The notes: a model not told the origin generated them from the sequence alone. Positions 1 to 8,773 are shown, numbered from the stretch's first letter. The stretch: 64,000 nt of DNA from ZC4RG29 sp964521255 (GCA_964521255.1 CAZFRM010000006.1:133451-197450); one strand, 5' to 3'. A program made the numbers and translations.

Positions 1-1406
1 CTATTGCAGCTAATCAGACCCTGGATGCGTCAAAAGAATATTTACTAAAAGGACAGGTATTTGTTGAAAGTGGCATTACACTAACGATTCCTGCAGGAAC
101 AGTTCTTAAGGGAGACAAAGCCACTAAGGCCACATTAGTTGTTAAACCGGGGGGCCTATTGGTTTGTAATGGAACCGCGGCAAGCCCTGTTGTATTTACT
201 TCAGCTCAAAATGTTGGCGAAAGAGATCGCGGTGATTGGGGAGGTGTGATCATCCTGGGAAATGCTTTTGTTAATCAGGCGGCCAGACCTGCTATTGAAG
301 GTATAAGCCCTGCTGTTAACTATGGAAGTGTTGCAGCCGATGGAGCAACACCGGAAACCAATGCCAGTGAAAACAGCGGCTCATTAACCTATGTGCGCAT
401 TGAATATGCCGGAATAGAACTTACACCCAACAATGAAACCAATAGCCTGACCATGGGCGGTGTAGGCAACGGAACCACCATTGAAAATGTTCAGGTTTCT
501 TTCGGCGGTGACGATGGATTTGAATGGTTCGGTGGAACCGTAAATGGTAAGTACCTGATTTCTTTCGGAACATGGGACGATGACATGGATACTGACTTTG
601 GCTGGGGAGGAAATGTGCAGTTTGCATTAATAGTACGGTACCCGTTCTATGCTGACCAGTCAGGCTCAAATGCATTTGAAACCGATAATCAGGCAAATGG
701 TAATGAGATTGACAACTGTGACGGCACAAATAACAGTGGATGTACGAGAGGCATATTCTCCAATGTTAGTGTGTTTGGACCTCGCGAATTTAATAATCCC
801 AGCCGTTCTATCTCAGCAAATTATCAGAATGCTATGCACATCCGGAGAAGAAGCGCGCTCTCGATTTTCAACTCCTACTTCTCTGGTTTCAGAGTTGGTC
901 TGAGAATAGATGATTCGGGAACACTTGCTAACCTGAACGGCGGAACCAGTAAGCTTGCCAATAATATTCTGGCAGTTCCTGGTACTACAGTTACCGGCAC
1001 ATCAACTACAGCAGCCGATGCTTCGTTTGCAACAGGCCTGAACATCAATGATGCAGGAGCAGGGAATGCAACGGCAATTAAAACTTACTGGGATAATAAT
1101 AATAACGAGACACTGAATCCTACTGCCGCGACCGGTGAAGGTTCATGGTCTGCAGACAGCAATCCTTATGGTGACTTAGGTTTAAGTACGGCTATGTTCT
1201 GGGGTGGTAATGCCATTGGAACATACCCTGCTAATCCTGACTTTGCCGTAACAACCGGTGACCTCGCTGAAGGGGCTGATTTTACCGATGCTAAATTAGC
1301 GGGCAATTCTTTCTTTGAAGCGGTTAACTATCGTGGTGCTTTTGGTGCTACAGACTGGACAGATGGATGGGCTGAGTTCCAGCCGTTGACGAAGGGTTAC
1401 GAGTAA
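1..1406 (+). CDS. Secreted Bacteroidota surface-type protein, 5' end outside the window
   Basis: The frame is open from base 3 to the TAA at 1404-1406, so the N-terminus lies upstream. The visible part is about 467 residues, low in Lys, Arg and Cys and rich in Gly, Asn, Thr and Ala. It has short hydrophobic turns typical of a beta-helix or repeat surface protein (DRGDWGGVIILGNA, then TYVRIEYAGIELTPNNETNS). It ends NYRGAFGATDWTDGWAEF, a C-terminus I associate with Bacteroidota proteins often encoded near TonB-dependent receptors. No catalytic motif is visible. The TTG at 159 is an internal codon, because the frame upstream is fully coding. Family assignment is from memory of similar proteins; substrate and role are unknown. 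Confidence 0.75.
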   Translation, partial: IAANQTLDASKEYLLKGQVFVESGITLTIPAGTVLKGDKATKATLVVKPGGLLVCNGTAASPVVFTSAQNVGERDRGDWGGVIILGNAFVNQAARPAIEGISPAVNYGSVAADGATPETNASENSGSLTYVRIEYAGIELTPNNETNSLTMGGVGNGTTIENVQVSFGGDDGFEWFGGTVNGKYLISFGTWDDDMDTDFGWGGNVQFALIVRYPFYADQSGSNAFETDNQANGNEIDNCDGTNNSGCTRGIFSNVSVFGPREFNNPSRSISANYQNAMHIRRRSALSIFNSYFSGFRVGLRIDDSGTLANLNGGTSKLANNILAVPGTTVTGTSTTAADASFATGLNINDAGAGNATAIKTYWDNNNNETLNPTAATGEGSWSADSNPYGDLGLSTAMFWGGNAIGTYPANPDFAVTTGDLAEGADFTDAKLAGNSFFEAVNYRGAFGATDWTDGWAEFQPLTKGYE

Positions 1407-1431
1407 AAAATTATAGCGTACATTAAGTAGT

Positions 1432-1466
1432 AAAAAGACTAATCCCTGTGGTTAGTCTTTTATTTT
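1432..1466 (+). terminator. Rho-independent terminator
   Basis: AAAAGACTAA at 1433-1442 pairs with TTAGTCTTTT at 1452-1461, extended inward by CC/GG with one bulged T, around a short CTGT loop, and is followed by TATTTTT. It lies 27 bases after the stop of the preceding gene and should end its transcript. It also argues against the GTG at 1448 as start of the next gene, since that codon lies inside the hairpin. Confidence 0.85.
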
Positions 1467-1489
1467 TGCATGGCATTTTATTGGTGAAT

Positions 1490-2011
1490 ATGAAAAGTAA
1501 ATTTTTAACGCTGACGATTATTTTATTCTCCTGTTCTACTGGTGATAAATATGATCCCAATACCTATTTATCGGCCAGAGAAAAAGCGGCTGTGATGACA
1601 TCCATCATTCGTTATGCAGGTAGACCGCCTGAAAGTTTGAGCGAAAAAGAGCATTATGAAGAATTGCTTCGTAAAGCGCGCTTTGAAAAATATTTTGTAC
1701 AAGGTGAAGATTATTATTTTCTCATCTCCCAGCCAGCGCCAAGCCTCGTTGAAAAGCGCCATGCAACGGGAGGCCGTTTCAAACTTAATGACAAAGGCGA
1801 ATTAACGGAGTATGAAGAAATCTTTCGTACCTGGAAAATGATACCCGATACATTGAAAAGAAGAAGTAGTTTTTTGTTTGATAAAATGGTGAAGCAAGAA
1901 TCGTTAGTGCCTTATTACACAAAGAACTCCGACGGAGTTGAGTACATCGAATTTCCTGACGACCGTGTTGTTTATGATAAGAATAAAAGGAAGTGGGAGG
2001 TTATAAATTAA
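1490..2011 (+). CDS. Small putative lipoprotein of unknown function
   Basis: This encodes 173 residues. I chose the ATG at 1490 because it begins a clear lipoprotein signal (MKSKFLTLTIILFSC) with Cys15 as the likely lipidated residue. The longer frame from the GTG at 1448 would start inside the terminator. The mature part is hydrophilic and charged, without a domain I recognise; it ends VEYIEFPDDRVVYDKNKRKW. It is probably monocistronic, convergent with the nucleotidyltransferase gene that follows. I do not recognise the family. Confidence 0.7.
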   Translation: MKSKFLTLTIILFSCSTGDKYDPNTYLSAREKAAVMTSIIRYAGRPPESLSEKEHYEELLRKARFEKYFVQGEDYYFLISQPAPSLVEKRHATGGRFKLNDKGELTEYEEIFRTWKMIPDTLKRRSSFLFDKMVKQESLVPYYTKNSDGVEYIEFPDDRVVYDKNKRKWEVIN

Positions 2012-2070
2012 TTTTTCTGCTCGTTCAGAGATCAGGCAGACCGTTCAAATCATTAATGGTGTCAGCTTCT

Positions 2071-2535
2071 TTAATCTTCTCCTCTGATCAAACGTAGTTG
2101 CTGGACATCAAGAAAATCTTTTGGCCGCCTTGCTCTTAGCTTTTCATCAATGAGATCGGCATACCCTATAAAATAGATTTTGCCATATGGCATATCCACA
2201 GGTTCGGCTGCTTTGAAAGCTTCATCAAAACTTTTTTTAATATTAAGTTTGGTAAGCAGGTCAATGCGAAACGCTCTATCTGTCAGTCGGAGCATAATAG
2301 ATTCACCCTGAATAAAATTTTTAAGTTGCTCAGCATCTTCAAATCCTAAATTAAGTACTGCTAGCCTAAAGCGTACAAAGTTTTCTGGCTTCGGGTTGAT
2401 CCATACATCAAGGTCTTCGGTGACGCGGGCAAATCCATACAGATTTACTGCAAACCCGCCAAAAATTAAAAACTCGACGTTGTTAATGCACAATGCTGTT
2501 AAAAACTCCTCGTAAAAATCACGTATTGCCTGCAT
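2071..2535 (-). CDS. Nucleotidyltransferase-fold protein (DUF6036/AbiEii-like)
   Basis: This 154-residue protein has the minimal nucleotidyltransferase signature: a GG motif at about residues 26-27 (FLIFGGFAVNLYG) followed by a TEDLDVWI stretch carrying the paired metal-binding acidic residues. The C-terminus (DLIDEKLRARRPKDFLDVQQL) matches the 'K..R.KD..D...L' end typical of this family. Its start overlaps the upstream small gene by 17 bases, so the two are probably co-translated. Relatives include AbiEii-type and MNT-type enzymes, some acting as toxins or antitoxins by nucleotidylating RNA or protein. Activity here is inferred from fold motifs only. Confidence 0.75.
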   Translation of the reverse strand: MQAIRDFYEEFLTALCINNVEFLIFGGFAVNLYGFARVTEDLDVWINPKPENFVRFRLAVLNLGFEDAEQLKNFIQGESIMLRLTDRAFRIDLLTKLNIKKSFDEAFKAAEPVDMPYGKIYFIGYADLIDEKLRARRPKDFLDVQQLRLIRGED

Positions 2536-2725
2536 GACCGTAGGTTCTCTTTAAGGTAGGAATGGTATCGTTATGGTCAGCAACGCGCCTTGGGAATTTC
2601 ATCCATGCATGTATAAGCTGGTGGAGCAGTAATATGCGTTCTGTTGGTGTACGCGTCATGGCTTGTTGGTGCTCTGCCCTTTCAGCTTCCGTAAAACTCT
2701 TAAAATCCTGAATTGTCTTTGCCAT
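2519..2725 (-). CDS. Small partner protein of the nucleotidyltransferase
   Basis: This encodes 68 residues, hydrophilic and probably helical, with no recognisable domain (MAKTIQDFKSFTEAERAEHQQ at the N-terminus, split by eye into an Ala/Glu/Gln helix and a TPTERILLLHQLIHAWMKF helix). It lies directly upstream of the nucleotidyltransferase and overlaps it by 17 bases. The arrangement resembles a two-gene toxin-antitoxin unit, but I know of no proof for this pair. The ATG at 2725 is the only reasonable start. Confidence 0.6.
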   Translation of the reverse strand: MAKTIQDFKSFTEAERAEHQQAMTRTPTERILLLHQLIHAWMKFPRRVADHNDTIPTLKRTYGHAGNT

Positions 2726-2764
2726 ATAAAGTTAATTTGATAGATATGAACAACTTTTTTTAAT

Positions 2765-2983
2765 TCACTTTCCTTTTTGCTTTTCCTTGTGCCCTTCAAT
2801 TACCTTCTTAATCTGCTCGCCTAACTGCGCTACTGAATCTTGTACAGGCTTGTTTCTTTCAATGCTTTTCAAAATAGTTTCATTATCAACTTTGTTTTCT
2901 TTAAGCTTTAACGGACTGGGCATGAGAGCAAATTGAAAAGGTAAATGTCAATGCAATAAGAATAACTTTTTAGAGGTTAACAT
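2765..2983 (-). pseudogene. Decayed small secreted-protein gene (two frameshifts)
   Basis: The minus strand starts ATG TTA ACC TCT AAA AA (MLTSKK). A textbook signal peptide core then continues one frame off (VILIALTFTFSICSHAQ). The rest is back in the first frame: KENKVDNETILKSIERNK, then a charged helix ending GHKEKQKGK at a TGA. Adding one A to the A5 run near 2966-2970 and removing one T in the GCTTAAAG near 2915 would restore a 72-residue secreted protein. As written, frame 0 has an internal TGA. The family is unknown. The gene sits between the nucleotidyltransferase pair and the epimerase gene. Confidence 0.55.
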
Positions 2984-3024
2984 GTTCTTGATTTAGTTTC
3001 AGTAATTCAAAACTACGAGAAATA

Positions 3025-3945
3025 TTGAATTCAAAACACATTCTCATAACCGGCGCAACCGGTCTTATTGGTTCACGACTGACGGAAATAATGCGCCAGG
3101 ATGGTTATCGAATTACACACCTTAGCCGGTCACGGGAAGACGACAGAGGTGTTCGCACTTTTCTTTGGGATGTCGACCGGTCATGGATTGAACCAGGCGC
3201 ATTTGATGACATTGATGCGATTATTCACCTGGCAGGCGCCGGCATTGCTGACAAACCCTGGACAGAAAAAAGGAAACAGGAAATTATTGATAGTCGTGTA
3301 AAGTCGACCGCGCTTCTCCGGGAGCAGTTGAGTAATCAACAACACAAAGTGAAAGTTTTTGTGTCCGCTTCAGGGGTAGGTTATTATGGAACGAGTGAAG
3401 AGAAAATATTTAACGAATCAGATGCTGCAGGTAATGATTTTCTTGCCAATGTAACCTGGTTATGGGAGCAAGAGGTTGAAAAAATTACGGCATTGAGTAT
3501 GCGTGTTGTTGAACTTAGGACCGGCATTGCTCTAAGCAACAAAGGGGGTGCGATGGATGAATTTATAAAACCGATACGTTGGTATGTTGGCGCTCCTCTT
3601 GGTTCAGGCAATCAATGGATGAGTTGGATTCACGTTGATGATCTTTGTAAGATGTATATTCATGCCGTAGAAAATGAATCAATACAGGGAGCTTACAATG
3701 CTGTTGCTCCTGAAGTTGTAACGAATCGTGCGTTTATGAAGGCTACGGCAAAGGCATTGGGTAGACCAATATTGCTACCACCCATCCCAAAATTCTTTCT
3801 AAAATTTTTATTGGGTGAAATGGTTTATCTGGTAGTGGAGGGTAGTCGTGTATCATCAAAAAAAATTCAGGATTCAGGTTTCCATTTTGAATTTGATAAA
3901 CTTGAACATGCCCTAAACAATCTCTTTTCCAGACATAAACCTTAA
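3025..3945 (+). CDS. TIGR01777-family NAD(P)-dependent epimerase
   Basis: This 306-residue short-chain dehydrogenase-type protein begins with a Rossmann motif (HILITGATGLIGSRL, residues 5-19). It has the family hallmarks IIHLAGAGIADKPWTEKRK, VSASGVGYYG and WMSWIHVDDL, and a C-terminal DUF1731-like region (NAVAPEVVTNRAFMKATAKALGRP). Relatives include E. coli YfcH and plant SulA-like plastid division proteins; their substrate is not established. The start is TTG at 3025, since no in-frame ATG precedes the nucleotide-binding motif. Confidence 0.9.
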   Translation: MNSKHILITGATGLIGSRLTEIMRQDGYRITHLSRSREDDRGVRTFLWDVDRSWIEPGAFDDIDAIIHLAGAGIADKPWTEKRKQEIIDSRVKSTALLREQLSNQQHKVKVFVSASGVGYYGTSEEKIFNESDAAGNDFLANVTWLWEQEVEKITALSMRVVELRTGIALSNKGGAMDEFIKPIRWYVGAPLGSGNQWMSWIHVDDLCKMYIHAVENESIQGAYNAVAPEVVTNRAFMKATAKALGRPILLPPIPKFFLKFLLGEMVYLVVEGSRVSSKKIQDSGFHFEFDKLEHALNNLFSRHKP

Positions 3946-4017
3946 ACTTTAAACCCAATACGTACTCAGGTAATAACACAACCTATTTATGTAAGAAAGA
4001 ATGATGATCACATTGTA

Positions 4018-4025
4018 TAACTTTG
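4018..4025 (+). promoter_or_regulatory. Putative Bacteroidota -7 box (TAACTTTG)
   Basis: TAACTTTG fits the Bacteroidota -7 consensus TANNTTTG and lies 24 bases before the ATG at 4050. No clear TTG -33 element is seen at the right spacing. The box overlaps the TTG at 4023, which supports the ATG at 4050 as the start of the next gene. Confidence 0.4.
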
Positions 4026-4049
4026 TTGTCCCCATTTTTTAAACGAGCT

Positions 4050-4787
4050 ATGCAGGTAGAAAGAAATAATCATAAACATACCTTGGAAGAAGAAGAGCGA
4101 ATCCGCAAGGCATTCAAAGACAAGGATTGGGCAGAGATCAAGAGTTCTGATTCCTGGGTTATCTTCAAAGTAATGTCCGAGTTTGTGGAAGGCTTTGAGA
4201 AACTTGCCAAGATAGGACCCTGCGTAACCATTTTTGGGTCGGCAAGAACGAAGCCTGAACATCCATACTATAAAACGGCTGAGGAAATTGCCTACCAGTT
4301 GGTTCAGCATGGCTATGGTGTTATAACGGGTGGCGGGCCTGGCATTATGGAAGCCGGCAATAAGGGAGCCAATCGGGCGAACGGTAAATCAGTCGGGCTG
4401 AATATCTTTTTGCCATTCGAGCAAAAAGGAAATATTTACATTGATCCGGATAAGCTCATTGCCTTTGATTATTTCTTCGTACGCAAAGTAATGTTTGTAA
4501 AATATTCGCAGGGATTTATAGTTATGCCCGGAGGATTTGGCACAATGGATGAGGTTACGGAAGCATTGACCTTAATACAAACAAAAAAGATTGGGCGGTT
4601 TCCTATTGTGATGGTAGGCCGTAAATTCTGGTCGGGGATGGTGGAATGGTTTAAAGATGTTTTAGTAACAGAAGAGATGGTCAGCGCTGAAGATTTAAAT
4701 CTTTTCAACGTTGTTGATACACCCGAAGAAGCGGTTAAGGTAATTGACGATTTTTATTCAAAGTATTTACTTTCACCAAACTTTTAA
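4050..4787 (+). CDS. LOG-family protein (TIGR00730)
   Basis: This encodes 245 residues. It carries the two LOG/lysine-decarboxylase-like motifs: GVITGGGPGIMEAGNKGA and FIVMPGGFGTMDEVTEAL (PGGxGTxxE), which bind the ribose-phosphate in cytokinin riboside 5'-monophosphate phosphoribohydrolases. In bacteria these enzymes hydrolyse nucleoside 5'-monophosphates to base and ribose-5-phosphate. The N-terminal 45 residues form a charged helix (LEEEERIRKAFKDKDW), as in the longer bacterial type. The ATG at 4050 is preferred over the TTG at 4023, which falls in the putative promoter. Confidence 0.9.
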   Translation: MQVERNNHKHTLEEEERIRKAFKDKDWAEIKSSDSWVIFKVMSEFVEGFEKLAKIGPCVTIFGSARTKPEHPYYKTAEEIAYQLVQHGYGVITGGGPGIMEAGNKGANRANGKSVGLNIFLPFEQKGNIYIDPDKLIAFDYFFVRKVMFVKYSQGFIVMPGGFGTMDEVTEALTLIQTKKIGRFPIVMVGRKFWSGMVEWFKDVLVTEEMVSAEDLNLFNVVDTPEEAVKVIDDFYSKYLLSPNF

Positions 4788-4825
4788 CCTTTGTTATGGT
4801 GTTAAAGAGAAATAAAGGAAATGAC

Positions 4826-5758
4826 ATGAAGGTTTCTGATTTAATATCAATATCGTGCCTGATAATTCTCATTGGTTACATTTTGTACAATGAGTCATCT
4901 GGCAAAACCCATGATCAGGTTTTTTCAGATAATGGCACCTTACAAGTTAACGGGGATGATTATAACCATCCTTTGCCGGCAGTATCTTTTGATTTACCAA
5001 AGGAACTTACTTTCGCCGGCGAATCTGTACCGATGAATATCACCGATGTCCGTGAACGCTTTGATAAAGAACTTCAGATCAACACCTATTTTCACAGCAA
5101 CACCATTTTCTTAATTAAACGCGCTAATCGCTGGCTTCCGCAGATTGAAGAAATTCTGCGTGAACATGATATTCCTGAAGACTTTAAATATTTGCCACTG
5201 ATCGAAAGTAATTTAATAAATGCACGCTCTCCAAAAGACGCAGTAGGCTATTGGCAAATACTGGAAGACTCTGGAAAGGAATTCGGATTGGAGATCACAA
5301 GAGAAGTTGATGAACGATTTGATCCATTAAAAGCAACAGAGGCTGCCTGTAGGTATTTAAAACAAGCTTATCGCAAGTTTAATAACTGGACAATTGTAGC
5401 GGCTTCCTATAATCGAGGCATGACAGGTATTCAAAATGCAATAGATGATCAAAAAGTAAATTCATACTACGACCTTTATTTGAATGAAGAAACATCGCGC
5501 TATGTATTTCGCATATTGGCAATAAAAGAAATTGTTGAAAATCCCCTGAAGTACGGTTTTAAAATTAAACCTGAGCATTTGTACCAGGCGGATGAACTTC
5601 GCTACGTAGAGGTAGATGAGGACATAAAGAGTCTTGTTGACTTTGCTAAAGAGCAAGGCACCAACTATAAAATGCTGAAGCAGTTCAATCCCTGGCTTCG
5701 GGAGCAAAAGCTTACAGTGAAAAAAGGCCATACCTATCGCATCGCCCTTCCGGCATAG
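4826..5758 (+). CDS. Membrane-anchored lytic transglycosylase (GH23)
   Basis: This encodes 310 residues from the ATG at 4826, which follows AAAGGA and starts a signal-anchor (DLISISCLIILIGYILY). An ATG at 4796 would add ten residues. The SLT domain covers roughly residues 105-215: the catalytic Glu is in LPLIESNLINA, followed by SPKDAVGYWQI and AASYNRGMTGI. It cleaves the MurNAc-GlcNAc bond of peptidoglycan, forming 1,6-anhydro ends. The C-terminus (NYKMLKQFNPWLREQKLTVK, ending YRIALP) looks like one LysM-type repeat for wall binding. It lies nine bases after the LOG gene at its longest start, so the two may be co-transcribed. Confidence 0.88.
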   Translation: MKVSDLISISCLIILIGYILYNESSGKTHDQVFSDNGTLQVNGDDYNHPLPAVSFDLPKELTFAGESVPMNITDVRERFDKELQINTYFHSNTIFLIKRANRWLPQIEEILREHDIPEDFKYLPLIESNLINARSPKDAVGYWQILEDSGKEFGLEITREVDERFDPLKATEAACRYLKQAYRKFNNWTIVAASYNRGMTGIQNAIDDQKVNSYYDLYLNEETSRYVFRILAIKEIVENPLKYGFKIKPEHLYQADELRYVEVDEDIKSLVDFAKEQGTNYKMLKQFNPWLREQKLTVKKGHTYRIALPA

Positions 5759-5835
5759 AGTTTAAAGTCTAAGGTTTAAAGTTTAAGGTCCAAAGTTTGT
5801 TCTAACTTTAAACCTTAAACTTTGGACTTTAAACT
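5759..5835. repeat. Nested quasi-palindrome of TTTAAAGT words
   Basis: AAGTTTAAGGT (5779-5789) pairs perfectly with ACCTTAAACTT (5812-5822), and inside it AAAGTT pairs with AACTTT. Outside it AGTTTAAAGTCTA (5759-5771) pairs with TGGACTTTAAACT (5823-5835) with one mismatch. It begins directly after the transglycosylase stop and ends eight bases before the next ATG. A shorter piece with the same vocabulary follows the epimerase gene near 3940-3955. It may act as a transcription or processing hairpin. Confidence 0.85.
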
Positions 5836-5842
5836 TTCTTCT

Positions 5843-6604
5843 ATGCGTCCCTACATACTTGCTGAGAACAATTGGAAAACTATCAAAGAGGCTGAGTTCA
5901 GTGTAGCTGTTTTGCCCTGGGGTGCTTGTGAAGCGCACAACTATCATCTTCCTTATGGCACAGATATTATTGAAGCTGACCAGGTAGCTGCCGAAGGCGC
6001 ACGGATAGCGTGGGATAAGGGAGCAAAAATAATTGTTCTTCCTGCTATTCCTTTTGGAGTAAACACCGGCCAATTTGATGTGAAGCTTGACATCAACATG
6101 AATCCATCAACACAGTTTGCCATTCTCAATGATGTAATTGAAGTGTTGAACAGACAAGGTATTTTCAAGTTGATTATTCTGAACAGTCATGGCGGAAATG
6201 ATTTCAGAACCATGATTCGTGAATTAGGACTTAAGTATCCAAAAATGTTTTTGTGTTCATGCAATTGGTTTCAATCTGTCGATCAGAAACAATTTTTTGA
6301 AAACAAAGATGATCATGCCGGTGAGATGGAAACCAGTGTAATCCTTCACCTTGCTCCACAACTTGTACGACCCCTTTCAGAAGCCGGCGATGGAGCGGCA
6401 AAGAAATTTAAAATTACAGCCATTCGTGAAGGCTGGGCCTGGGCCGAACGTAAATGGATGCAGGTAACAAAAGACACCGGCGTTGGTGATCCGCGAAAAG
6501 CGACTAAAGAAAAAGGAGAAAAATATTTTAAAACAGTGACAGAAAAGGTTGGAGCTTTTTTTTATGAAGTAGCCGTTGCGGATAGTAAGGAGTTATACGA
6601 ATAG
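5843..6604 (+). CDS. Creatininase-family metal-dependent amidohydrolase
   Basis: This encodes 253 residues. Metal ligands of the creatininase fold are visible: Glu and His in WGACEAHNYHLPYGTD with its terminal Asp, His in LNSHGGND, and Glu in DDHAGEMETS. The family includes creatinine amidohydrolase, mycofactocin peptidase MftE and a riboflavin/F420-pathway enzyme (ArfB), so the substrate cannot be deduced. Length matches the family (about 250). I use the ATG at 5843 because the longer TTG start lies inside the upstream hairpin. Confidence 0.85.
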   Translation: MRPYILAENNWKTIKEAEFSVAVLPWGACEAHNYHLPYGTDIIEADQVAAEGARIAWDKGAKIIVLPAIPFGVNTGQFDVKLDINMNPSTQFAILNDVIEVLNRQGIFKLIILNSHGGNDFRTMIRELGLKYPKMFLCSCNWFQSVDQKQFFENKDDHAGEMETSVILHLAPQLVRPLSEAGDGAAKKFKITAIREGWAWAERKWMQVTKDTGVGDPRKATKEKGEKYFKTVTEKVGAFFYEVAVADSKELYE

Positions 6605-6621
6605 GATAAGGAATGCAGTTA

Positions 6622-6766
6622 TTGCACAAAGCTCTCAAAGAGCCTCAAAGATTCACAGAGAAATTGATTGATCAATCCTATTTCAATCTATATGACGAAG
6701 AAGATCACAGGCAATTACATAGAAAATACTCCGGTAACTTTGTGCCTCTTGGTGAACTTTGTGCAA
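6622..6766. repeat. Inverted repeat between convergent genes
   Basis: TTGCACAAAG (6622-6631) is mirrored perfectly by CTTTGTGCAA (6757-6766). Flanking copies of CTCAAAGAGCCTCAAAG and CTTTGTGCCTCTTGGTG carry the same words. It fills the space between the creatininase gene and the oppositely oriented sensor kinase, so it could end transcription from both sides. No coding potential of note was seen in this stretch. Confidence 0.7.
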
Positions 6767-6775
6767 CAAAAGAGT

Positions 6776-8773
6776 TTAAGCAAACTTAAACTCCTCCTTG
6801 TACTCTGGCAATGAAAAATAAAAAGTAGTTCCCTTTCCGTCTAAAGTTTCATACCAGATTTTTCCACTGTTGCGTTCAACAAATTCTTTGCAAAGAAATA
6901 AACCAAGACCAGTTCCTGCTTCATCTTTTGTGCCTGGTGTAGTAACACTTTCGAGGGTGAATATTTTGTCGCGATGAATCTGCGGTATACCTGCACCAGT
7001 ATCACCAATTGAAATGATCACTTGATCTGAATCGGCCTTCCCTGTAATGTAAATACTTCCTCCAACCGGAGTAAACTTCACTGCATTGTTTATGAGATTT
7101 CTCAAAACTGATTGAATCATCATGTGATCACCGAAGGCGTAGAATTGCAACTGTACATTTTTATTTACACTAATTACCTTTTGCTTGATCTCTGCGTCAA
7201 GTAACCCTAATGTTTCATCGATCATAGCAGGCAAATTCAGCTGAACCGATTTTATGGTTTCAGCTTTCAACTGGAGTTTTGCCCAGTGAAGAAGGTTCTC
7301 AATGAAATTGGTGGTCTTGTCCAGGTGATCTTCAATTTCAACGGAGATGGTTTTAAATTCATCTGCACTCAGTTTTTCCATCTTGGTCAGTGCAATGGAT
7401 AACTTCAATGACGACAACGGTCCTTTGATATCATGTGACACAATAGAGAAGAGTTTATCTTTTACCCGGTTAAGTTCCTCCAGCTTTTCTTTTTGTTTTT
7501 GAATTTCCAGTGTACGAAGTTTTACTTCTCGCTCGAGTCGTTCATTTTCTTCCTGGCCACGTTTCAATTCAAGTTCTTTAGCGGCCTGATTTTCTTTCAC
7601 CAACACATTCCAGCGTTCACCTAAGGCTAACGAAATAAACAATACCTGCAATACACAGCCAATCATCAATCCCTGATAATTTGTTCCGAGATATCCTGGT
7701 GCGAGCCCCAGATTTCCCATGGTGAAAACAACAGCCGCGAGTAACAGAGTTGCCCATGCAAGCAAATAGTAAAACGCCGGCTTGTATCTTTTAGATAAGC
7801 AGTATGCAGCTGCGACCAGCACAATGACACAATGGATAAGAGCGAAAATGTGTAAGTACTTGTATGATATCTGTCGAATAAAAAATACCATGAGGAAACC
7901 GGCAATGACTGAGAGAGCGGTGTTAATGATAAGAATATTATCGAGCGTCTTGCTGAACTGCCGCACATTCAAAAAAGACCTCGTCAATAGCGCTGAGCAC
8001 AGCACGAAAAATGGTCCTGTCAAAGCGGCCCAGTCATCATTGAGTTGGGGGTGTTCAGGATACAGGAATAGAAATGTGTAACCCTGGAAAAAAGCTAAGA
8101 GGTTAGCCATATTTAAGAGCGTCAGAAAATAGAACGCTGTACTCTTGTCGCGGATAGATACGAAGAGGAAAAGCTGGTACATGGCCATGATGAACATAGC
8201 GCCATAAAACAATCCATTGATAAGCTGCGTCTTGAATGAAGCAATCTGAAATGACTCAACGGTATAAAAGATAACAGGTACCTGAACAGAGGATATGGTA
8301 GTGACTTTAATGTAAATAGTCCTGGTCTGATTAGGTTTAATGTTGAAATTAAAAATTGGGTGGCGATGCGGAAGATCACGCTGACTGATTGGAAAAATAT
8401 CACCATCAACTTTGTGAATCCAGGCTGAATCGGATTGTAAATAAAAATCAATTTGATCCAATGGGGCGTAGGGAATTTCCATTCGCCAATCATTTTGCTG
8501 TGATTCATTGGTTATATCAAAACGGAACCAATGAACTTTTCTATCGAAACCATAACTGGGAGCTTTTTCAGAATTTTGGAGTGGCGTGAATTCTTTGTTC
8601 TGAACTTCATCAAAGTTCAATTTACCGAAGTCGTCCTGAAAATGACTCATGTTCCCTCTAACTTCAATAATGCCGCTATCGGTGAGGATTACATTTTGTG
8701 ATCGTACAATGAAACATGCCGATACAAATGCGAGGGTAAGGATAATACGTAATCTTGTATGCCTATACATCAA
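6776..8773 (-). CDS. 7TM-DISM sensor histidine kinase
   Basis: This 665-residue protein has a signal peptide, then a periplasmic 7TMR-DISMED2-like sandwich (about residues 30-170, with MEIPYAPLDQIDFYL). About seven membrane helices follow (residues 185-390), then a coiled coil (QEENERLEREVKLRTLEIQ). The kinase core has the H box FSIVSHDIKGPLSSL (His about residue 446), N box LRNLINNAVKFTP, G1 IGDTGAGIP and G2 GTGLGLFLCKE. It should autophosphorylate in response to a periplasmic, possibly carbohydrate, cue. No response regulator is adjacent. Its ATG overlaps the hemB stop by four bases, suggesting co-transcription. Confidence 0.93.
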   Translation of the reverse strand: MMYRHTRLRIILTLAFVSACFIVRSQNVILTDSGIIEVRGNMSHFQDDFGKLNFDEVQNKEFTPLQNSEKAPSYGFDRKVHWFRFDITNESQQNDWRMEIPYAPLDQIDFYLQSDSAWIHKVDGDIFPISQRDLPHRHPIFNFNIKPNQTRTIYIKVTTISSVQVPVIFYTVESFQIASFKTQLINGLFYGAMFIMAMYQLFLFVSIRDKSTAFYFLTLLNMANLLAFFQGYTFLFLYPEHPQLNDDWAALTGPFFVLCSALLTRSFLNVRQFSKTLDNILIINTALSVIAGFLMVFFIRQISYKYLHIFALIHCVIVLVAAAYCLSKRYKPAFYYLLAWATLLLAAVVFTMGNLGLAPGYLGTNYQGLMIGCVLQVLFISLALGERWNVLVKENQAAKELELKRGQEENERLEREVKLRTLEIQKQKEKLEELNRVKDKLFSIVSHDIKGPLSSLKLSIALTKMEKLSADEFKTISVEIEDHLDKTTNFIENLLHWAKLQLKAETIKSVQLNLPAMIDETLGLLDAEIKQKVISVNKNVQLQFYAFGDHMMIQSVLRNLINNAVKFTPVGGSIYITGKADSDQVIISIGDTGAGIPQIHRDKIFTLESVTTPGTKDEAGTGLGLFLCKEFVERNSGKIWYETLDGKGTTFYFSLPEYKEEFKFA

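Noticed and set aside
6622..6766. Possible coding remnant in the gap after the creatininase gene
   Set aside because: A frame can be read but consists mostly of the repeat words and shares no family sequence.
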